Shown here: positions 17,198 to 27,341 of the stretch, piece by piece | Layout: each line of letters begins with the position of its first letter | How positions within the stretch are numbered: the first letter of the stretch is position 1 | NCBI RefSeq assembly: GCF_030486595.1 | Contig: NZ_JAUJZH010000024.1 | Location: forward strand, 1 to 64,000 | Reading direction: 5' to 3' | Source: Variovorax ginsengisoli | GTDB lineage: Bacteria; Pseudomonadota; Gammaproteobacteria; Burkholderiales; Burkholderiaceae_C | Length of the DNA: 64,000 nucleotides | Made by a program: the position numbers and the translations under genes | Notes under the pieces: generated by a model | The model's input: only the letters and a program-made list of their open reading frames with translations | Database searches by the model: none | Told to the model about the DNA's origin: nothing

Positions 17198-17968
17198 TCA
17201 GTGTCCTCCCGTGCCGAGGTAGGCCTCGATCACCTTTTCGTTCTTCTGCACGTCGGCGGGCGTGCCCTCCGCGATCTGCTTGCCGTAGTCGAGCACCGTC
17301 ACGCGGTCGCACAGGCCCATCACCAGCTTGACGTCGTGCTCGATCAGCAGGATGGTGCGGTTGTCTTTGCGGATGCGGTCGATCAGCTCGCGCAGCATCA
17401 CCTTCTCGGTCGCGTTCATGCCGGCGGCCGGCTCGTCCAGCGCGATCAGCTGCGGATCGGTGGCAAGCGCGCGGGCAATTTCCAGCCGCCGCTGGTCGCC
17501 GTACGAGAGCGTGCGGGCCTTGTAGTCGGCGAACTTGCCGATGCCGACGTACTCGAGCAGTTCGTGCGCGCGCTCGGTGATCGCGGCCTCCTCGGCCTTG
17601 AATCCCGGCGGGCGGAAGATCGCGCCGAAGACGCCCGAATGGGTGCGCACGTGGCGTCCCACCATCACGTTCTCGAGCGCGGTCATTTCCGCGAACAGCC
17701 GGATGTTCTGGAAGGTGCGCGCGATGCCGGCCTTGGCGACCTCATGGACCGCGGTCGGCTGGTAGGGCTTGCCGGCCAGCTCGAAGCTGCCGCTGTCGGG
17801 CGTGTAGAGCCCGGTGATCACGTTGAAGAAGGTGGTCTTGCCGGCGCCGTTGGGGCCGATCAGGCCATAGACCTGGCCGCGCAGGATCTTGATGCCGACG
17901 TCGGAGAGGGCCTGCAGGCCGCCGAAGCGCTTGGAGATGCCGCGGACGTCGAGGATGGTTTCAGTCAT
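17198..17968 (-). CDS. livG: Branched-chain amino acid-type ABC transporter ATP-binding protein LivG
   Basis: A 256-residue ABC ATPase. Walker A is GPNGAGKTTFFNVITGLY. A LivG-type insertion follows, with GIARTFQNIRLFAEMTALENVMVGRH. The signature is LSYGDQRRLEIARAL and Walker B is LIALDEPAAGMN. The start METTIL-like position (MTETILDV) precedes the first strand; the longer frame overlaps livM. It is 13 bases after livM and probably co-translated with livF. Confidence 0.95.
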   Translation of the reverse strand: MTETILDVRGISKRFGGLQALSDVGIKILRGQVYGLIGPNGAGKTTFFNVITGLYTPDSGSFELAGKPYQPTAVHEVAKAGIARTFQNIRLFAEMTALENVMVGRHVRTHSGVFGAIFRPPGFKAEEAAITERAHELLEYVGIGKFADYKARTLSYGDQRRLEIARALATDPQLIALDEPAAGMNATEKVMLRELIDRIRKDNRTILLIEHDVKLVMGLCDRVTVLDYGKQIAEGTPADVQKNEKVIEAYLGTGGH

Positions 17969-17981
17969 GTTGCGTCCTGGC

Positions 17982-19163
<1,182 letters not shown>

Positions 19164-19173
19164 GATTCGGTCC

Positions 19174-20103
19174 TCAGGCCCGGTCCGCCACCCGCTCGCC
19201 GAGCAGGCCGGAAGGCCGCAGCGTGAGCATGATGATCAGAACGATGAAGGCGAAGATGTCGCTGTAGTGGCTGCCCAGCACATCGCCGGTCAGGGCGCCG
19301 ATGTAGCCCGAGCCGATGGCTTCGATCAGGCCCAGCAGGATGCCGCCGACCACCGCCCCGGCGAGGTTGCCGATGCCGCCGAACACGGCCGCCGTGAAGG
19401 CCTTGAGCCCGGGGATGAAGCCCATCGCGTGCTGCGCGATGCCGTAGTTCGAGGCGTACATCACGCCCGCCACCGCCGCCAGCACGGCGCCGATGATGAA
19501 GGTGGCGGAGATCACCATGTCGGGGCGTATGCCCATCAGCGCGGCCACCCGCGGGTTTTCCGCCGTGGCGCGCATCGCGCGCCCCAGCTTGGTGTAGTTG
19601 ACCAGCCAGCTGAGGACCGCCAGGCAGATCGCGGTCACCGCGAGGATCATCACCTGGGTCGGCGAGATCACTGCGCCGCCGACATGGATCGGCGTGGTCG
19701 ACAGCAGGTTCGGATAGGCCTTGTTGGTCGGCTTCCAGATGATCATCGCCAGCGTCTGCAGCAGGATCGACATGCCGATCGCGGTGATCAGCGGCGCCAG
19801 CTTGGGACTGTTGCGCAGCGGCCGGTAGGCCACCTTCTCGATGACGAAGTTGAGCGTGGCGGCGACCACGCAGGCGATCAGCAGTGCGATGAGCAGGATC
19901 AGCCAGCCCGGCGTGCCGGGCATCGATTCCTGCATGAGCCCGATGATGCTCCAGCTGGTCAGTGCCCCGACCATGAGCACTTCGCCGTGGGCGAAATTGA
20001 TGAGGTTGATGATGCCGTACACCATGGTATAGCCCAAGGCTATCAAGGCGTACATGCTGCCCAGAACCAGACCGTTGATGATCTGCTGCAGCAAGATGTC
20101 CAT
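19174..20103 (-). CDS. livH: Branched-chain amino acid-type ABC transporter permease LivH
   Basis: A 309-residue permease beginning MDILLQQIINGLVLGSMYALIALGYTMVYGI, the classic LivH N-terminus. The GGIGNLAGAVVGGILLGLIEAIG segment and eight or so membrane segments are present. The start ATG at 20103 was chosen; 28 extra codons upstream have no family similarity. It is the first gene of livHMGF. No livK/livJ binding-protein gene precedes or follows it in this window. Confidence 0.94.
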   Translation of the reverse strand: MDILLQQIINGLVLGSMYALIALGYTMVYGIINLINFAHGEVLMVGALTSWSIIGLMQESMPGTPGWLILLIALLIACVVAATLNFVIEKVAYRPLRNSPKLAPLITAIGMSILLQTLAMIIWKPTNKAYPNLLSTTPIHVGGAVISPTQVMILAVTAICLAVLSWLVNYTKLGRAMRATAENPRVAALMGIRPDMVISATFIIGAVLAAVAGVMYASNYGIAQHAMGFIPGLKAFTAAVFGGIGNLAGAVVGGILLGLIEAIGSGYIGALTGDVLGSHYSDIFAFIVLIIMLTLRPSGLLGERVADRA

Positions 20104-20192
20104 AACGAGAATCCCTTTTTTTGTGTTGACGCCCTCGAGAGGCGCCCGGCTGACCCCGGCGCTCTGGTTGGAACGCTGGGGTTTCACTTAGC

Positions 20193-20226
20193 AAAAAACC
20201 CGCCAGCATGTGACGACGGCGGGTTT
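20193..20226 (-). terminator. Rho-independent terminator after rarA
   Basis: On the minus strand AACCCGCC pairs with GGCGGGTT (20218-20225 with 20197-20204), followed by six T. It ends the rarA-side transcription unit before the livH promoter region. Confidence 0.8.
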
Positions 20227-20352
20227 GTGGCGGGATTGTAATTTCGCCCGAACGCCGTTCTGGTGCGGTTTCGACGGGGTTTTCCCGCTGGCGCACGCTG
20301 GAAGTGCGTCAATGTGCGCGCAGCGCGCAAGGGAGTATCGACCAAAGGCTGG

Positions 20353-21645
20353 TCAGCTGGCCGCGTCTGTATTGCGCTTTCGCAACTCGCGCAGCTTTTC
20401 CGCAATGCGGATTTCGAGTCCGCGCTCCACCGGGCGGTAGAAGGGTGGCGCATCGAGGCCCTCGGGCAGGTAGGTCTCGCCGGCTGCGAAGCCGCCCTCC
20501 TCGTCGTGCGCGTAGCGATAGCCCTTGCCATAGTCGAGCTGCTTCATGAGCCGGGTCGGGGCGTTGCGCAGATGCATGGGCACCGGCCGGGTGCCGTCCG
20601 ACTTGATGAAGGCCTTGACCTCGTTGTAGGCCTTGTAGACCGCGTTCGATTTCGGCGCCACGGCCAGGTAGACCACGCACTGGGCCAGCGCCAGCTCACC
20701 CTCGGGGCTGCCCAGCCGCTCGTAGACCTCGGCCGCATCGAGCGCCAGCCGCAGCGCGCGGGGGTCGGCCAGGCCGATGTCCTCGCTCGCCATGCGAACC
20801 AGCCGGCGCGCCATGTAGCGCGGATCGGCGCCGCCGTCGAGCATGCGAACGAACCAGTACAGCGCGGCATCTGGATCGCTGCCGCGCACCGATTTGTGCA
20901 GGGCGGAGATGGTGTCGTAGAACTGCTCGCCGCCCTTGTCGTAGCGGCGCAGCCGCTCGCCGAGCACCCGCAGCAGCCAGGCATCGGTGATGGCGTCGAG
21001 TTTCTCGGCGCCGACGGCGACCGCCAGCGTCTCGAGCGTGTTGAGCAGGCGCCGGGCGTCGCCGTCGGCGTAGGCGACCAGGCGGTCGACCGCCTCGGCG
21101 TCGATCGCCGGCACCGCCTGGATGCCCTGGGCCCGCTCGACGATCTGCTTCAGGTCGGCTTCGTCGAGTGGCTGCAGCACGTACACCGCGGCCCGCGACA
21201 GCAGGGCCGAGTTGACCTCGAAGGACGGGTTCTCGGTGGTGGCGCCGATGAAGGTGAACAGGCCCGACTCGACATGCGGCAGGAAGGCGTCCTGCTGGCT
21301 CTTGTTGAAGCGATGCACCTCGTCGACGAACACGATGGTGCGGCGCTGCTCCAGGCCGTCGCGCGCGGAGGTGGCGCGCTCCACCGCCTCGCGGATGTCC
21401 TTCACGCCGCCGAGCACCGCGCTGATGCTCAGGAACTGGGCATCGAAGGCATCGGCCATCAGGCGTGCGATCGTCGTCTTGCCGACGCCGGGCGGGCCCC
21501 ACAGGATGCACGAGTGCGGCTGGCCCGATTCGAAGGCGATGCGCAGCGGCATGCCCGCACCGAGCAGGTGCTGCTGGCCGATGACCTCCCCCAGCGTCCG
21601 GGGGCGCAGTCGTTCGGCGAGGGGCGGGAGGTTGGAGGTGGCCAT
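20353..21645 (-). CDS. rarA: Replication-associated recombination protein A (RarA/MgsA)
   Basis: A 430-residue AAA+ ATPase acting at stalled replication forks. Walker A is GPPGVGKTT at about 50-57, Walker B reads VFVDEVHRFNKSQQD, and the sensor region is GATTENPSFEVNSALLSRAAVY. The C-terminal tetramerisation domain (ALYWFVRMLDGGADPRYMARRLVRMASEDIGLADP) is complete. It lies 12 bases after lolA, in the conserved ftsK-lolA-rarA order. A terminator follows. Confidence 0.97.
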   Translation of the reverse strand: MATSNLPPLAERLRPRTLGEVIGQQHLLGAGMPLRIAFESGQPHSCILWGPPGVGKTTIARLMADAFDAQFLSISAVLGGVKDIREAVERATSARDGLEQRRTIVFVDEVHRFNKSQQDAFLPHVESGLFTFIGATTENPSFEVNSALLSRAAVYVLQPLDEADLKQIVERAQGIQAVPAIDAEAVDRLVAYADGDARRLLNTLETLAVAVGAEKLDAITDAWLLRVLGERLRRYDKGGEQFYDTISALHKSVRGSDPDAALYWFVRMLDGGADPRYMARRLVRMASEDIGLADPRALRLALDAAEVYERLGSPEGELALAQCVVYLAVAPKSNAVYKAYNEVKAFIKSDGTRPVPMHLRNAPTRLMKQLDYGKGYRYAHDEEGGFAAGETYLPEGLDAPPFYRPVERGLEIRIAEKLRELRKRNTDAAS

Positions 21646-21657
21646 CCGCGGCCGGCG

Positions 21658-22290
21658 CTACTGGCGGATCACGTCGGCACCGCTCGGCACCTTGAACTGG
21701 AAGGTCGAGGGCGGCAGCGACGGATTGACCTCGACCTTGCCGAACTTCAGCACCGAGCGCTGGCCGAAGCTGTCGAGGATCTCGAGCGCGGACAGGGCCT
21801 CGCCCTGGAAGCCGATCTGCACGCTCTGCAACTGGCCGTCCTTGCTCTTGGGCGTGGCCTTGACCCACTGCAGGCCGTCGCGGTCGGCTGCGCCCTCGAG
21901 CGTGAAGTCGGCCTGCAGGGCCCGCAGGTCGGGCGCGGCGGCGATCAGCGCGGCCGGCGTCGAGCCCAGGGCCTGCGCCTGCTTGCGCTGCGTGACCTGG
22001 TTGAGGTCGGCGTCGTAGAGCCACAGCGTCTGGCCGTCGGCGACGATGTTCTGCACGAAGGGCTTCTGGTAGTCGAACCTGAACTTGCCCGGGCGCTGGA
22101 ACGCGAAGCTGCCGGTCGACACCTTGGGCCGCGACTCCTGGCCCTCCTTGGGCGGTGCAGTGACGGTCTGCGTGAAGTCGGCGCGGCCGGACTTCACCGT
22201 CTTGACGAAGGCCTCCAGGCTTTCGAGGCCGCCCGCCCAGGCGCCGCCGGCCAACACGGCCAGCGCCACACCCGCTATCAATTTCTTCAT
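21658..22290 (-). CDS. lolA: Outer-membrane lipoprotein carrier protein LolA
   Basis: The periplasmic chaperone that carries lipoproteins from LolCDE to LolB. It has 210 residues with a Sec signal peptide (MKKLIAGVALAVLAGGAWA, cleavage near residue 19). The mature part shows LolA segments such as ADFTQTV, GSFAFQRPGKFRFDYQKP, LWLYDADLNQVTQR and the FGKVEVN end. The start MKK was chosen over an ATG upstream because it gives a normal signal peptide. It is 11 bases after ftsK. Confidence 0.95.
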   Translation of the reverse strand: MKKLIAGVALAVLAGGAWAGGLESLEAFVKTVKSGRADFTQTVTAPPKEGQESRPKVSTGSFAFQRPGKFRFDYQKPFVQNIVADGQTLWLYDADLNQVTQRKQAQALGSTPAALIAAAPDLRALQADFTLEGAADRDGLQWVKATPKSKDGQLQSVQIGFQGEALSALEILDSFGQRSVLKFGKVEVNPSLPPSTFQFKVPSGADVIRQ

Positions 22291-22301
22291 CTGGACTCCG
22301 T

Positions 22302-24689
22302 TCACTCGGCCCGGGCCGGGACCAGGATCTCGCGCTGGCCGCTGCCGCTCATGGCGCTCACCAGGCCGGCGTTCTCCATGTCCTCGACCAGCCGCGCGGC
22401 CCGGTTGTAGCCGATCTTCAAGTGGCGCTGCACCAGCGAGATGCTGGCCTTGCGGTGCTTCAGCACGACCTCGACCGCCTGGTCATACATCGGGTCCTTC
22501 TCGCCGCCGCCATCGCCGCCGCCTTCGCCCAGCAGATCGCCGTCGCCATCGACCGTACCGCCTTCGAGCACGCCTTCGATGTAGTCCGGCTCCCCTTGCG
22601 ACTTGAGGTAGGCGACCACGCGGTGCACTTCCTCGTCGCTCACGAAGGCGCCGTGCACGCGCACCGGCAGCCCGGTGCCGCTCGGCATGTAGAGCATGTC
22701 GCCCATGCCGAGCAGCGCCTCGGCACCCATCTGGTCGAGGATGGTGCGCGAGTCGATCTTGCTCGACACCTGGAACGCGATGCGGGTCGGGATATTGGCC
22801 TTGATGAGGCCGGTGATCACGTCGACGCTGGGCCGCTGGGTCGCCAGGATCAGGTGGATGCCGGCCGCCCGCGCCTTCTGCGCCAGGCGGGCGATCAGTT
22901 CCTCGATCTTCTTGCCGACCACCATCATCAGGTCGGCCAGTTCGTCGATCACCACCACGATGTGGGGTTCGCGGGCCAGCGGCTCGGGGCTGTCGGGCGT
23001 CAGGCTGAAGGGGTTGTAGATGAACTCCTCGCGCGCCTTGGCCTCGTCGATCTTCTGGTTGTAGCCGGCCAGGTTGCGCACCCCCAGCTTGCTCATCAGC
23101 TTGTAGCGGCGCTCCATCTCGGCCACGCACCAGTTCAGGCCGTGGGCCGCCTGCCGCATGTCGGTGACGACCGGCGCCAGCAGGTGCGGGATGCCTTCGT
23201 AGACCGACATCTCGAGCATCTTCGGATCGATCATGAGCAGGCGCACGTCGCGCGCCTCGGCCTTGTACAAGAGGCTCAGGATCATCGCGTTGATGCCGAC
23301 CGACTTGCCCGAGCCGGTGGTGCCGGCGACCAGCACGTGCGGCATCTTGGCCAGGTCGGCCACCACCGGATTGCCGATGATGTCCTTGCCCAGGCCCATC
23401 GTGAGCATCGACTTGCCCTCGTTGTAGACCTGCGATCCGAGGATCTCGCTGAGCCTGATCGACTGCCGCTTGGCATTCGGCAGCTCGAGCGCCATGTAGT
23501 TCTTGCCGGGAATGGTCTCGACCACGCGGATCGACACCAGCGACAGCGAACGCGCCAGGTCCTTCGCGAGGCCCACGATCTGCGAGCCCTTGACGCCGGT
23601 GGCGGGCTCGATCTCATAGCGGGTGATCACCGGACCCGGCGAAGCCAGCACCACGCGGACCTCGACACCGAAGTCCTTGAGCTTCTTCTCGATCATGCGC
23701 GAGGTCATCTCGAGCGTGTCGGCCGACACCGTTTCCTGGCGCGCCTGCGCGGCATCGAGCAGGTCGACCTGCGGCAGCTTGCTGTCGGGCAACTCGCGGA
23801 AAAGCGGCTTCTGGCGTTCCTTCGCCACCCGGTCGCTCTTCGGCACCTCGGCCAGGGCCGGCTCGATCTGGACCGGCGGCGACGGCGCGCGGCGCTTGGG
23901 CCGCGGCAGGATGCGCAGCTCTTCGTCGGGCACCTCGGGTTCGGGCCCGCTGTCGAAAGCCGACAGTTCCTCGCGCTCGCGCACCGCCTGCTTGCCCATG
24001 GCGATGTCCTGGGCGATCTCGCGCTTCTCGCGCCGCGACTCGAACAGCGAATACAGGCGGGAGCCGATGCGCTCGGCGATCTGGCCCCAGGAAAAACGGA
24101 ACACCAGGGCCGAACCGATGACGCCGCCGGCGATCGCGATCAGCGCCGAACCGGTGAAGCCCATCCACTTCACGCTGGCCGGGCCGACCAGGTAGCCGAG
24201 CACCCCGCCGCCGTGACCCGGCAGCCGGAATTCGAGCCGATAGAGGCGCGACCATTCGAGCATGGCGCTGGCGCACAGCAGCAGGATCAGGCCGAACCAG
24301 AAGGCCAGGCGACTGCGATTGAAGGGCCCGCGCGGCGCTTGCTCGGCCGCGGCGGCCTCGCCGCCGCGCATCCATCCGGCCAGCGAGGACAGCCAGACCC
24401 GCAGCCCAGCCGCCAGGCACCACCAGACCGAATAGCCGGCCAGGAAGTAGCTGGCATCGGCCAGCCAGGCGCCGATGCGGCCGCCCCAGTTCTTGACCTC
24501 GCCCCCGGTGCCCGAAGTCGACCAGGCAGCATCCGACGGCGTGAAGCTCAGCATTGCCAGCAGCCAGAATAGCAGCACGACGAAACCGGCGATCAGCGTG
24601 ATCTCGTGGGCGAAGCGCATTGCGCGCAGCCGGACCGGCTGCGGCTCGCCGGCCGCGGAGTTTTGAAGGGTATTGAGCGAATAGGTCAT
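22302..24689 (-). CDS. ftsK: DNA translocase FtsK
   Basis: A 795-residue septal DNA translocase. Four N-terminal membrane segments (about 29-48, 80-102, 128-143 and 182-197) are followed by a short charged linker and the alpha/beta motor domain, with Walker A AGTTGSGKS at about 455-463 and Walker B VVVIDELADLMM. The C-terminal gamma winged helix (YDQAVEVVLKHRKASISLVQRHLKIGYNRA...) that reads KOPS sites is present. An acidic Gly/Asp-rich stretch sits just before gamma. The linker is much shorter than in E. coli FtsK, as is usual for this group. It is first of ftsK-lolA-rarA. Confidence 0.97.
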   Translation of the reverse strand: MTYSLNTLQNSAAGEPQPVRLRAMRFAHEITLIAGFVVLLFWLLAMLSFTPSDAAWSTSGTGGEVKNWGGRIGAWLADASYFLAGYSVWWCLAAGLRVWLSSLAGWMRGGEAAAAEQAPRGPFNRSRLAFWFGLILLLCASAMLEWSRLYRLEFRLPGHGGGVLGYLVGPASVKWMGFTGSALIAIAGGVIGSALVFRFSWGQIAERIGSRLYSLFESRREKREIAQDIAMGKQAVREREELSAFDSGPEPEVPDEELRILPRPKRRAPSPPVQIEPALAEVPKSDRVAKERQKPLFRELPDSKLPQVDLLDAAQARQETVSADTLEMTSRMIEKKLKDFGVEVRVVLASPGPVITRYEIEPATGVKGSQIVGLAKDLARSLSLVSIRVVETIPGKNYMALELPNAKRQSIRLSEILGSQVYNEGKSMLTMGLGKDIIGNPVVADLAKMPHVLVAGTTGSGKSVGINAMILSLLYKAEARDVRLLMIDPKMLEMSVYEGIPHLLAPVVTDMRQAAHGLNWCVAEMERRYKLMSKLGVRNLAGYNQKIDEAKAREEFIYNPFSLTPDSPEPLAREPHIVVVIDELADLMMVVGKKIEELIARLAQKARAAGIHLILATQRPSVDVITGLIKANIPTRIAFQVSSKIDSRTILDQMGAEALLGMGDMLYMPSGTGLPVRVHGAFVSDEEVHRVVAYLKSQGEPDYIEGVLEGGTVDGDGDLLGEGGGDGGGEKDPMYDQAVEVVLKHRKASISLVQRHLKIGYNRAARLVEDMENAGLVSAMSGSGQREILVPARAE

Positions 24690-24819
24690 GAAAGGCAGGC
24701 CGTCCGGCCCGCGACGGCGGGCAGGAGATCCGGCAACACTACAACGAAAACGCCCACGGCCGCGTTGTCAGGGCCGGCGACGTTGTGGCCGGCGCGCTGC
24801 GGCGCCGCCGGCCTGACTG

Positions 24820-25494
24820 TCAGGTGAGCGATGAGAGCCGTTCCTTGACGATCATCGAGCCATCGACCTGGGTCTGGACGAAACCGCGCTCCTCCAGGTC
24901 CTTCATGACGCGGCTGACCATCTCGCGCGACGCGCCGACCATCTTGGCCAGGTCCTGGCGCGAGATCTTGTCGCGCACCTTGAGGTTGCCCTCGCCGTCG
25001 TCGACCGCGAACTCGAGCAGCGAACGCGCCACCCGGCCGTAGACATCCATCAGTGCCAGCGATTCGATCTTGCGGTCGGCATGGCGCAGGCGCGACACCA
25101 GGCCGCGCATGATGTTGTAGGACATCGAGGAGTTCTCGGGCAGGCAGCGCGCGAAGGCGTCCCGGCCGAGCATCAGCACGTCGGTCTGGATCTCGGTGCG
25201 CACCGTGGCCGAGTGCGGCTCGTCGTCGATCATGCTCATCTCGCCGACATAGTCGCCCGGATGCAAGGTCGCCAGGATGACTTCCCGGCCCCGGCTGTCG
25301 GTGCTCATGACGCGGGCCCGGCCGGTCAGGATGATGTAGAGCGCATCCGACTTCTTGCCCTGTTCGACCACGACCTCGGCGCGCTTGAAGCGCTTCTTGA
25401 CGATCGCGTCCGCGATGCTTGCGGACTGGGCGGGCGTCAGCGCTGCGAACAAAGGCACGCGACGGAGCAACTCAAGATTGGACAACATCGACAT
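24820..25494 (-). CDS. Crp/Fnr-family transcriptional regulator
   Basis: A 224-residue regulator. An N-terminal cyclic-nucleotide-binding beta-roll (about 15-130) contains the phosphate-cassette-like PGDYVGEMSMIDDEPHSATV. The C-terminal winged helix-turn-helix has ISRQDLAKMVGASREMVSRVMKDLEERG. The region after GEMSMI resembles a cAMP/nucleotide pocket. No Fnr-type cysteine cluster is seen at the N-terminus, so it is not an oxygen sensor of that class. It is divergent from trxB across a 166-base region that probably holds both promoters. Confidence 0.92.
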   Translation of the reverse strand: MSMLSNLELLRRVPLFAALTPAQSASIADAIVKKRFKRAEVVVEQGKKSDALYIILTGRARVMSTDSRGREVILATLHPGDYVGEMSMIDDEPHSATVRTEIQTDVLMLGRDAFARCLPENSSMSYNIMRGLVSRLRHADRKIESLALMDVYGRVARSLLEFAVDDGEGNLKVRDKISRQDLAKMVGASREMVSRVMKDLEERGFVQTQVDGSMIVKERLSSLT

Positions 25495-25660
25495 TCATCA
25501 ATCCCCGAAACGGCGCGATTGCATCACCGATGGATTCATACAATCGCCCCCATTGAAAGGAGCCACCGGCCGGCCTTGAACCGAACGGTGATACTCCATA
25601 TCTATCAAACACCCTGAAAATGTACACGCTGCTGCAGCGCCAATCCTAGGTTTTCTACTC

Positions 25661-26611
25661 ATGTCATCCCCTCGCCACGCTAAGGTCCTCATTCTCGGCT
25701 CCGGCCCGGCCGGCTACACCGCGGCAGTCTACGCGGCGCGCGCCAATCTCGAACCGATGCTGATCACAGGCATGGCCCAGGGCGGCCAGCTCATGACCAC
25801 CACCGAAGTGGACAACTGGCCGGCCGACGTCCACGGCGTGCAGGGTCCCGACCTGATGCAGCGCTTCCTGGAGCACGCCGAGCGCTTCAAGACCGAGATC
25901 GTCTTCGACCACATCAGCAAGGTCGACTTCAGCCAGCGCCCCTTCACCCTCACCGGCGACAGCGGCGTCTACACCTGCGACGCGCTGATCATCGCCACCG
26001 GCGCCTCGGCCAAGTACCTGGGGCTCGATTCCGAGCAGCATTTCATGGGCCGCGGCGTCTCGGGCTGCGCCACCTGCGACGGCTTCTTCTACCGCGAGCA
26101 GGAAGTCTGCGTGATCGGTGGCGGCAACACCGCGGTCGAGGAGGCACTGTACCTGTCGAACATCGCCAGCAAGGTCACGCTGGTGCACCGGCGCGACAAG
26201 TTCCGCGCCGAGCCGATCCTGATCGACAAGCTGCACGCCAAGGTCGCCGAGGGCAAGATCGAGCTCAAGGTGCACAACACGCTGGAGCAGGTGCTCGGCG
26301 ACGACTCGGGTGTGACCGGCATCCGGCTCAAGAACACCCAGACCGGCGCCACCGAGGACCTGCAGCTCAAGGGCTGCTTCATCGCCATCGGCCACCACCC
26401 GAACACCGACATCTTCCAGGGCCAGCTCGAGATGAAGGACGGCTACATCCTCACCCGCTCGGGCCTGCAGGGCTTCGCGACCATGACCAGCGTGCCCGGC
26501 GTGTTCGCTGCAGGCGACGTGCAGGACCATGTCTACCGCCAGGCCATCACCAGCGCCGGGACCGGCTGCATGGCCGCCCTGGACGCCCAGCGATTCCTCG
26601 AGCAGGAGTAA
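25661..26611 (+). CDS. trxB: Thioredoxin-disulfide reductase
   Basis: An FAD-dependent low-Mr thioredoxin reductase, 316 residues, NADPH to thioredoxin in the cytoplasm. The FAD motif is GSGPAGYTAAVYAARA, the redox-active pair is CATC at 136-139 (followed by DG), the NADPH motif is VIGGGNTAVEEALYL, and the C-terminal FAD contact is VFAAGDVQDH. Full length and intact. Divergent from the Crp/Fnr gene, followed by rpmB-rpmG. Confidence 0.98.
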   Translation: MSSPRHAKVLILGSGPAGYTAAVYAARANLEPMLITGMAQGGQLMTTTEVDNWPADVHGVQGPDLMQRFLEHAERFKTEIVFDHISKVDFSQRPFTLTGDSGVYTCDALIIATGASAKYLGLDSEQHFMGRGVSGCATCDGFFYREQEVCVIGGGNTAVEEALYLSNIASKVTLVHRRDKFRAEPILIDKLHAKVAEGKIELKVHNTLEQVLGDDSGVTGIRLKNTQTGATEDLQLKGCFIAIGHHPNTDIFQGQLEMKDGYILTRSGLQGFATMTSVPGVFAAGDVQDHVYRQAITSAGTGCMAALDAQRFLEQE

Positions 26612-26651
26612 GCGGCAGGCAGCCTCACTGGAGCGGAGAGGGTGATTGGGC

Positions 26652-26657
26652 TATAAT
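26652..26657 (+). promoter_or_regulatory. TATAAT -10 element for rpmB-rpmG
   Basis: A perfect TATAAT lies about 150 bases before rpmB. The -35 match is weak (TGGAGC at 17-base spacing). It implies an untranslated leader of roughly 140 bases. Confidence 0.6.
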
Positions 26658-26803
26658 CCAAGGCTTTGCCGAAATTGACCCATGTGGTCGGGGCGGCAAG
26701 CCGGGGTACCGCCACCCGTTTTCTGGCGAGGTCAAGCTGCAAACCACCCACGCAACCCTGCTGCGTTGCCTTGGTGCCAGCTGTTCAAGAAAGAGTGTCC
26801 AAC

Positions 26804-27037
26804 ATGGCACGCGTCTGCGAAGTCACGGGCAAGGGCCCGATGGTCGGAAACAATGTTTCCCACGCCAACAACAAAACCAAGCGCCGGTTCCTGCCGAACC
26901 TGCAATACCGTCGTTTCTGGGTCGAAACGGAAAACCGCTGGGTTCGCCTGCGGGTTTCGAGCGCTGCCCTGCGCCTGATCGACAAGAACGGCATCGACGC
27001 CGTGCTCGCAGACCTGCGTGCACGCGGCCAAGCTTAA
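26804..27037 (+). CDS. rpmB: Large ribosomal subunit protein bL28
   Basis: The 77-residue ribosomal protein bL28. It begins MARVCEVTGKGPMVGNNVSHANNKTKRRF, the standard family start, and contains RRFWVETENRWVRLRVSSAALR. The upstream part of the frame is discarded because this Met is the invariant family start. It is co-transcribed with rpmG 11 bases downstream. Confidence 0.98.
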   Translation: MARVCEVTGKGPMVGNNVSHANNKTKRRFLPNLQYRRFWVETENRWVRLRVSSAALRLIDKNGIDAVLADLRARGQA

Positions 27038-27048
27038 GGAGCTGAATC

Positions 27049-27222
27049 ATGGCAACGAGCAAAGGCGGACGCGAGAAGATCAAGCTGGAATCCACCGCGG
27101 GTACCGGCCATTTCTACACGACCAGCAAGAACAAGAAGACGATGCCTGAAAAGATGTCGATCATGAAGTTCGACCCGAAGGCGCGCAAGCACGTCGAATA
27201 CAAGGAAATCAAGCTGAAGTAA
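27049..27222 (+). CDS. rpmG: Large ribosomal subunit protein bL33
   Basis: The ribosomal protein bL33, read from the DNA as 57 codons plus TAA. It begins MATSKGGREKIKLESTAGTG and ends YKEIKLK. It contains the TTSKNKKTMPEKMSIMKFDP core. It lacks the two CxxC zinc pairs of some bL33 forms, so it is the zinc-independent type. An AAGGAG-like ribosome-binding site lies eight bases upstream. A strong terminator follows. Confidence 0.97.
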   Translation: MATSKGGREKIKLESTAGTGHFYTTSKNKKTMPEKMSIMKFDPKARKHVEYKEIKLK

Positions 27223-27238
27223 TTCGGCGCTTTCCCAT

Positions 27239-27270
27239 AAAAAACCCGCTGCGATCCAGCGGGTTTTTTG
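27239..27270 (+). terminator. Rho-independent terminator of rpmB-rpmG
   Basis: AACCCGCTG-CGATC-CAGCGGGTT followed by a run of six T; A-rich upstream, so it may also work in reverse. Confidence 0.9.
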
Positions 27271-27295
27271 TTGCCCGCCAATTGGTGCAGGCAAG

Positions 27296-27322
27296 AAAAA
27301 GCCGGCTCGAAAGCCGGCTTTT
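27296..27322 (-). terminator. Bidirectional terminator after the desaturase gene
   Basis: AAAAGCCGGC-TCGAAA-GCCGGCTTTT, a symmetrical stem with T-runs on both strands, 20 bases past the desaturase stop. Confidence 0.8.
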
Positions 27323-27341
27323 CAGTGGGGGCGCAGCAGTG

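Noticed and set aside
22422..24572. 716-residue frame antisense to ftsK
   Set aside because: Shadow of ftsK in a GC-rich context.
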